DNA of 64,000 nt from Dromaius novaehollandiae (taxonomy: Eukaryota > Chordata > Aves > Casuariiformes > Dromaiidae), in contig NC_088102.1 of the NCBI RefSeq assembly GCF_036370855.1, positions 42,631,835 to 42,695,834 of the forward strand. Direction: 5' to 3'. Below are positions 59,874 to 64,000 of the stretch, in pieces. Under the pieces are notes generated by a model, which did no database searches, was not told the origin of the DNA, and saw only the letters and a list, made by a program, of their open reading frames with translations. The first letter of the stretch is position 1. Every line of letters starts with the position of its first letter. Both the position numbers and the translations under genes were made by a program.

Positions 59874-62800
59874 CTGCAGAGAAAGCAAATACAATGAGTT
59901 TTATCAGCTCAAGATACAAAAATCATATGTATTTTGAATAATGGAGGGTACAGTCTGTCCGTGGTGTTTGCCTATTTGAAGTGAGGGAACTAATCTCCAA
60001 TGGTAATACACCATGTTGAGATGACAGCATGATCGTGCAGTGGGCTATTTGCTAAATAGCTTGACTAGGCAAAGGCAAAGAGGAAGGAAGTCAGGGGTTC
60101 AGCTAATGCCATGGCAAGCCTCTGCAGTCATCCTAGAGGTGCCTCTTTTCATGCAGTCTGGTGTAATCATGGCTGTGGTGATGGTTGTACTGCCAATCTG
60201 CTGAGAGACTGCCACAGCTGGGTCAAACTTGGGCCTTCGGAAGGCAATGCCAGTAACTTGCAGCTGCCTGCCTCGGTCTAGCATAGAAATGACACAAGGC
60301 GAGGACAGGGCAGTTACTAAAGTGCTTTAAAAGCTTATGATGATGTATTCCAAGCAGAGCTAAATTTTCACAAGGCTCCTAAGTAGGCCAAGCTCACTGA
60401 GAGGCATTTGGAGGAACACACTACTGACTTTGAGTGGTTGGACCAATGGCCCAACAGAGACCCTTCAGATGAAGAAAAAAGTGCCCTGCTTTGGAGGCAT
60501 AACATCACAGAATCCCATATCATTAAGTATTTTTTAAAAGCAGATAAGCTTTGGATACTTTGGCAATGGAGCTGCTTCACCTCCAGCCATGGGATTTACT
60601 TTTACCATAGGCTAGCTGTCAGTGTAATGCTTATTCCAAGTTACTTGTTCTTAGCTCTAACAAAGAATTAAGCTTCCCAACCTAGGCTGGTCAGATAGCA
60701 TTTGTCATTTTAAAAAGATGTTCTGAGAAGCCTGAATGTCTCTCTTCTGTCATTCACAGACATCCATGAACACGCATGTACAAACATGTAACAATTTTAA
60801 TACTAAAAGTGGAAAAATATTTTTTTCAAATTGCAGCATTTAAAATTCCTTCTTCATTTTCCGTTGAGTTTTTCAGCTGTATTTTTTGCATATTAATATG
60901 GTTTGCCAAAAATAATAAGCAATAAAAATATACCGTCTTGCTACCACTGATAAATTAAAATAGGTCCACACCATGTCTGAAGTATTCCATTTTTCTGAAT
61001 GGCAGTTAAAACTAAATACTGACTGAAACACCACATCTCCTTGTCTAAATTAAAGTACCACATTATACTGTAATGAAGTAATTTGAGCTTTGCTGAAAGA
61101 TGGCACCATTTTCCTGACACTGAAATCATCAGCTTTGAAGTTACCTAAGAGTTGGGGAGGTGGGATTCTCTATAGAACTACTTACAATAGTTTATCTGAG
61201 TTTCTTTTAAAATGGGGTAGAGGCTATTGGACATTTTATCAGAGATGAGAATAGTCTTCATTCAGTTTCATTCAGTTTTGTTCAGAGGCATATTATATCA
61301 AATGAAGATAATTTGGATTCTGAATAAGCATATTCAAATAAAGGTTTAATACCAAATTTTATGATGTCATTTTTAAAGTTACATCTATTTAAATTCAGAT
61401 TAATATTCAAGAGTCACCCTAAGCACAGACATCCTGTTGTTAACTCTACAAAATCAGACAGTACTTTGTCTCTTTGCCTTTTAATGTTTGGTTGAAACAC
61501 TTCTTGTGTAAAAATGCAAGATATATTTGTTCTCATGTGACAAGAACTGTTTTTACTGTGTTTTCTTCCTATTTGAAACTGACATATTTAAAATCTTCTA
61601 AATTTAAGAGATTACGGACATTACAAGTTCCAGTTAGGACACTTCCAAATTGTTCCAGTTGTCCACTGAAACAGTTTGACTTGAATTTTCCCATGCAAAT
61701 AGTTATTTAACATAGAAGTACTAACTGGAACACTCAGTCAGCATTCCCAGTGGCTTTCATTAACATGAAGTATTGGATTATGTATCCAACTACAGCGCTG
61801 TTTTTAATTAACATGTTAATTCTGTGTTATTTTGTAATCAATTTCCCCCTCACTCAAAAGAAGCCCAACTCATTCTCAGAATTTGCCTTCACCAGAGAAA
61901 TGGATATTTGTACATGATTTGTCTTGCACCTTTTGTGATGAAAATTTCACATTTGCTTACAAAAATGACACGAGCAGCAGTTCATCATCAAAGTACTCTG
62001 AACTGTGATTCACGTCATCTTTTTGCATCCTCTCCCACTAGACTCAGTGAGTGCCTCACTCTTCCTCCCTTCCCCTTCAACAGCAATTAGTGCCTCACTT
62101 AAACATGTGAACATCCATCTGTCAAAACAGACACTGCATCCATTTTTCAAAGGTATACATGAGAAATAAGCCAGTAAGTCTGTTCATCTGCCAAAAGAAA
62201 CATCACCAAAGATGACTGTTCATTACTTCTGATTTGGTGCAGCATAGTCCCTGTGCTGTTGCAGAGCAGAAGTTTAACTGGTTCAGAAGGGTAAATGGGG
62301 CATAACAAACCCTATGGGTTGTGCAAATCCCCAAGGGAAGCCAGAACCATCCAGCTTCTAAGGCTGCAATTACTCCAGTCTGGAGTAACTGTGTTCACAG
62401 CTGGGCCAATGCTTTTTCCATGAGAAAAAGCCTGGACTCATTTTCTTCTACAGTGGTCCAGAACAGCCTATTGGGGTCTGGTTTGGGTGGTCTAGAATAA
62501 TAACTTTGCACAAAAGGTGCTGGCATGCCACGCTTTATAAGCATGCTTTAGAAAAAAATAACTGTGGTTTGGGGATAACATTTGCTATTTTCATAACATG
62601 AAAAGCAATGTGTAGTATCATAATTAACGCAAATGGGTAAGCACAGGCACCGTATGTGGACAGCTCTCATGACAGTCTTGCAGCTGTGCAGTGTCCTGCT
62701 CATTTTAGCTCAATTCCCTGTGTGCACCATCATTTCCTGCATAGGCACACAGTGTGTGACAAAACCCCTCTGTAAGCATCCAGAGTCAAATGCAGCTTTC

Positions 62801-64000
62801 CGAGAAGCACATCATTCTGTTTTTGCCTAGAAATACAACCACCCATTTTTGCCTGAAAATTAATAGCAGCACACTGAGGCCAACAGCAGAGTACAGGATT
62901 CAGCTACCTGTGTATATTTGCATCCTAGATGATAACATGCCAGAGCAATAAATACTGGCATGTCCAAAGTCCCAAAGAGTAGGCTAAAAAATGCAGAAAA
63001 ATATCTTTCCCCAGATTGCATTTAGAGCTTAACTACTTTTCCGTACTCTCAAAGCAAGTTGCGGAGAGGACATTTCAGGTCTAAAATACGGAAAATTTAA
63101 TAAACAGGAGATGAAACACAGGTCCCCAGCATGGCAGAATCCTCACAGTTGCATCAAAGTTTAAAGAAACTGAAAATTCACATCCATTGCCAAGATCTCA
63201 ATGGTTATGATATTCATTTGCTGGCCTATGTCTGGCTTCCAGAGAATAGTCGTATGCCTGTCAGCTCCAAGAAGACACAGATTTAACCCTGTCTTCTGTT
63301 TACAGGCAGTTAGTCACTTCAAGGTTTCATCCCCAAAACACAGCTTTGAGAATACATGAGCTTCTTGAAGGTCATTAATAATGAAAAGCCTACTGAAACT
63401 GTCTTTGGATGTCAGTGGAAGAAACAGAACCTAACTAGAGCTCGCACCCTTGATTCCAGCCCTTACTGCCTCTCCATGCTGCTCCTAGAATGAGGTCTCC
63501 TGACTACCTTCACTATTAATTCATTCTTCTAGGGGAGTAGTTTCTGCAAACCTGGAAACCTGGGAACCTCCTCCCAGCACCACCTTTTCAAGCTCTTGCT
63601 TTTAAAAAAGTCCTTGGTTTGTACATGTTGGAAGCCTAACTGGAATCTCAGCATCTCACTTCCCTCCCATGAAACCTAAGCAAATTGCTGAGCAGAGTGG
63701 GATAACACCAAGTTTTTACACAGAGAGTTTGCTCTCAGTGTTTTGACATTATGTAAATAGCTTTAGGGACACCACTCAGCTTTATTACTATCTTTAGGCA
63801 TGAATTATTACTTCCTTTCATGCACTGCTGTTTTTTTTCCTCCAATGCCATACAGGAAGAAGAGATGTTCAGTATCTTATATACAGGATCTCACACCAAA
63901 TGTAACCATTTTCTTATCATTTCTTCTATTTTAGACACTGAGGATTTTGTTCACCTAAAACTTGGAGGCAATTTACCAAATTAGGATTAAATCTATAAAC
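59874..64000. other. Sequence upstream of the first PLA2G4B ATG, no exon recognised
   Basis: About 4.1 kb that should hold the 5' intron and perhaps the promoter of PLA2G4B. It is AT-rich with no CpG island. No JMJD7-like coding (the gene that precedes PLA2G4B in mammals) and no other conserved exon was found on either strand. Open frames here are short and have no splice support. Confidence 0.6.

Noticed and set aside
60099..60284. 61-codon minus-strand frame with IGSTTITTAMITPD, faintly like a JMJD7 segment
   Set aside because: The resemblance covers only about a dozen residues with a spacing mismatch. No splice sites flank it and no other JMJD7 exon is nearby. Treated as chance.
1..64000. 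CRISPR arrays, operons, tRNA or rRNA genes, and CR1, LINE or SINE bodies
   Set aside because: None was seen. The intron-exon structure shows vertebrate DNA, and no element end or retroelement coding was recognisable by eye. A masker run could still reveal old fragments.

Overview
The window is a vertebrate chromosomal segment holding two multi-exon protein-coding genes in convergent (tail-to-tail) orientation, with no prokaryotic features. Both genes were rebuilt here by joining open stretches at GT/AG splice signals, checking that reading phase is kept across every junction, and matching the products to known families. The organism is most likely a sauropsid, probably a bird. The reasons are the neighbour pair, introns of about 0.1-3 kb, no recognisable SINE or LINE carpet over 64 kb, and several long poly-G runs. 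A turtle or crocodilian cannot be excluded by eye.

Region 1 (836-26832, + strand) is the 3' part of a large beta-spectrin, best called SPTBN5 (beta-V spectrin). Twenty-four coding exons give 1354 residues in one continuous frame. In order they hold about eight complete spectrin repeats, a terminal partial repeat, a 201-residue Ser/Pro-rich linker in a single exon, a PH domain spread over four exons, and a basic C-terminal tail. The N-terminal actin-binding domain and most repeats lie upstream of the window.

Region 2 (26833-35695) is about 8.9 kb between the two stop codons. It has possible poly(A) signals, two long poly-G runs, a GC-rich patch near 29.6 kb and a compact CpG island near 33.5-33.8 kb that ends in a good splice donor. 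No protein gene was recognised there.

Region 3 (59873 down to 35696, - strand) is a complete or nearly complete cytosolic phospholipase A2 of group IV, best matched to PLA2G4B. Nineteen coding exons give 805 residues: an N-terminal C2 domain, a linker, and the alpha/beta lipase domain with the GGGxR oxyanion motif, the G-x-S-G-S nucleophile and the catalytic Asp in a D-V-G context. In mammals PLA2G4B also lies tail-to-tail with SPTBN5, so synteny supports both names. A further upstream exon is expected, because the first ATG directly follows an acceptor site. JMJD7, which precedes PLA2G4B in mammals, was not recognised in the remaining 4 kb.

The two genes act separately. Beta-V spectrin is a membrane-skeleton scaffold, and PLA2G4B is a calcium-responsive lipase that releases fatty acids from membrane phospholipids. 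The most unusual local feature is a 72/73-bp tandem duplication that copies the end of a PLA2G4B exon together with its 5' splice site.
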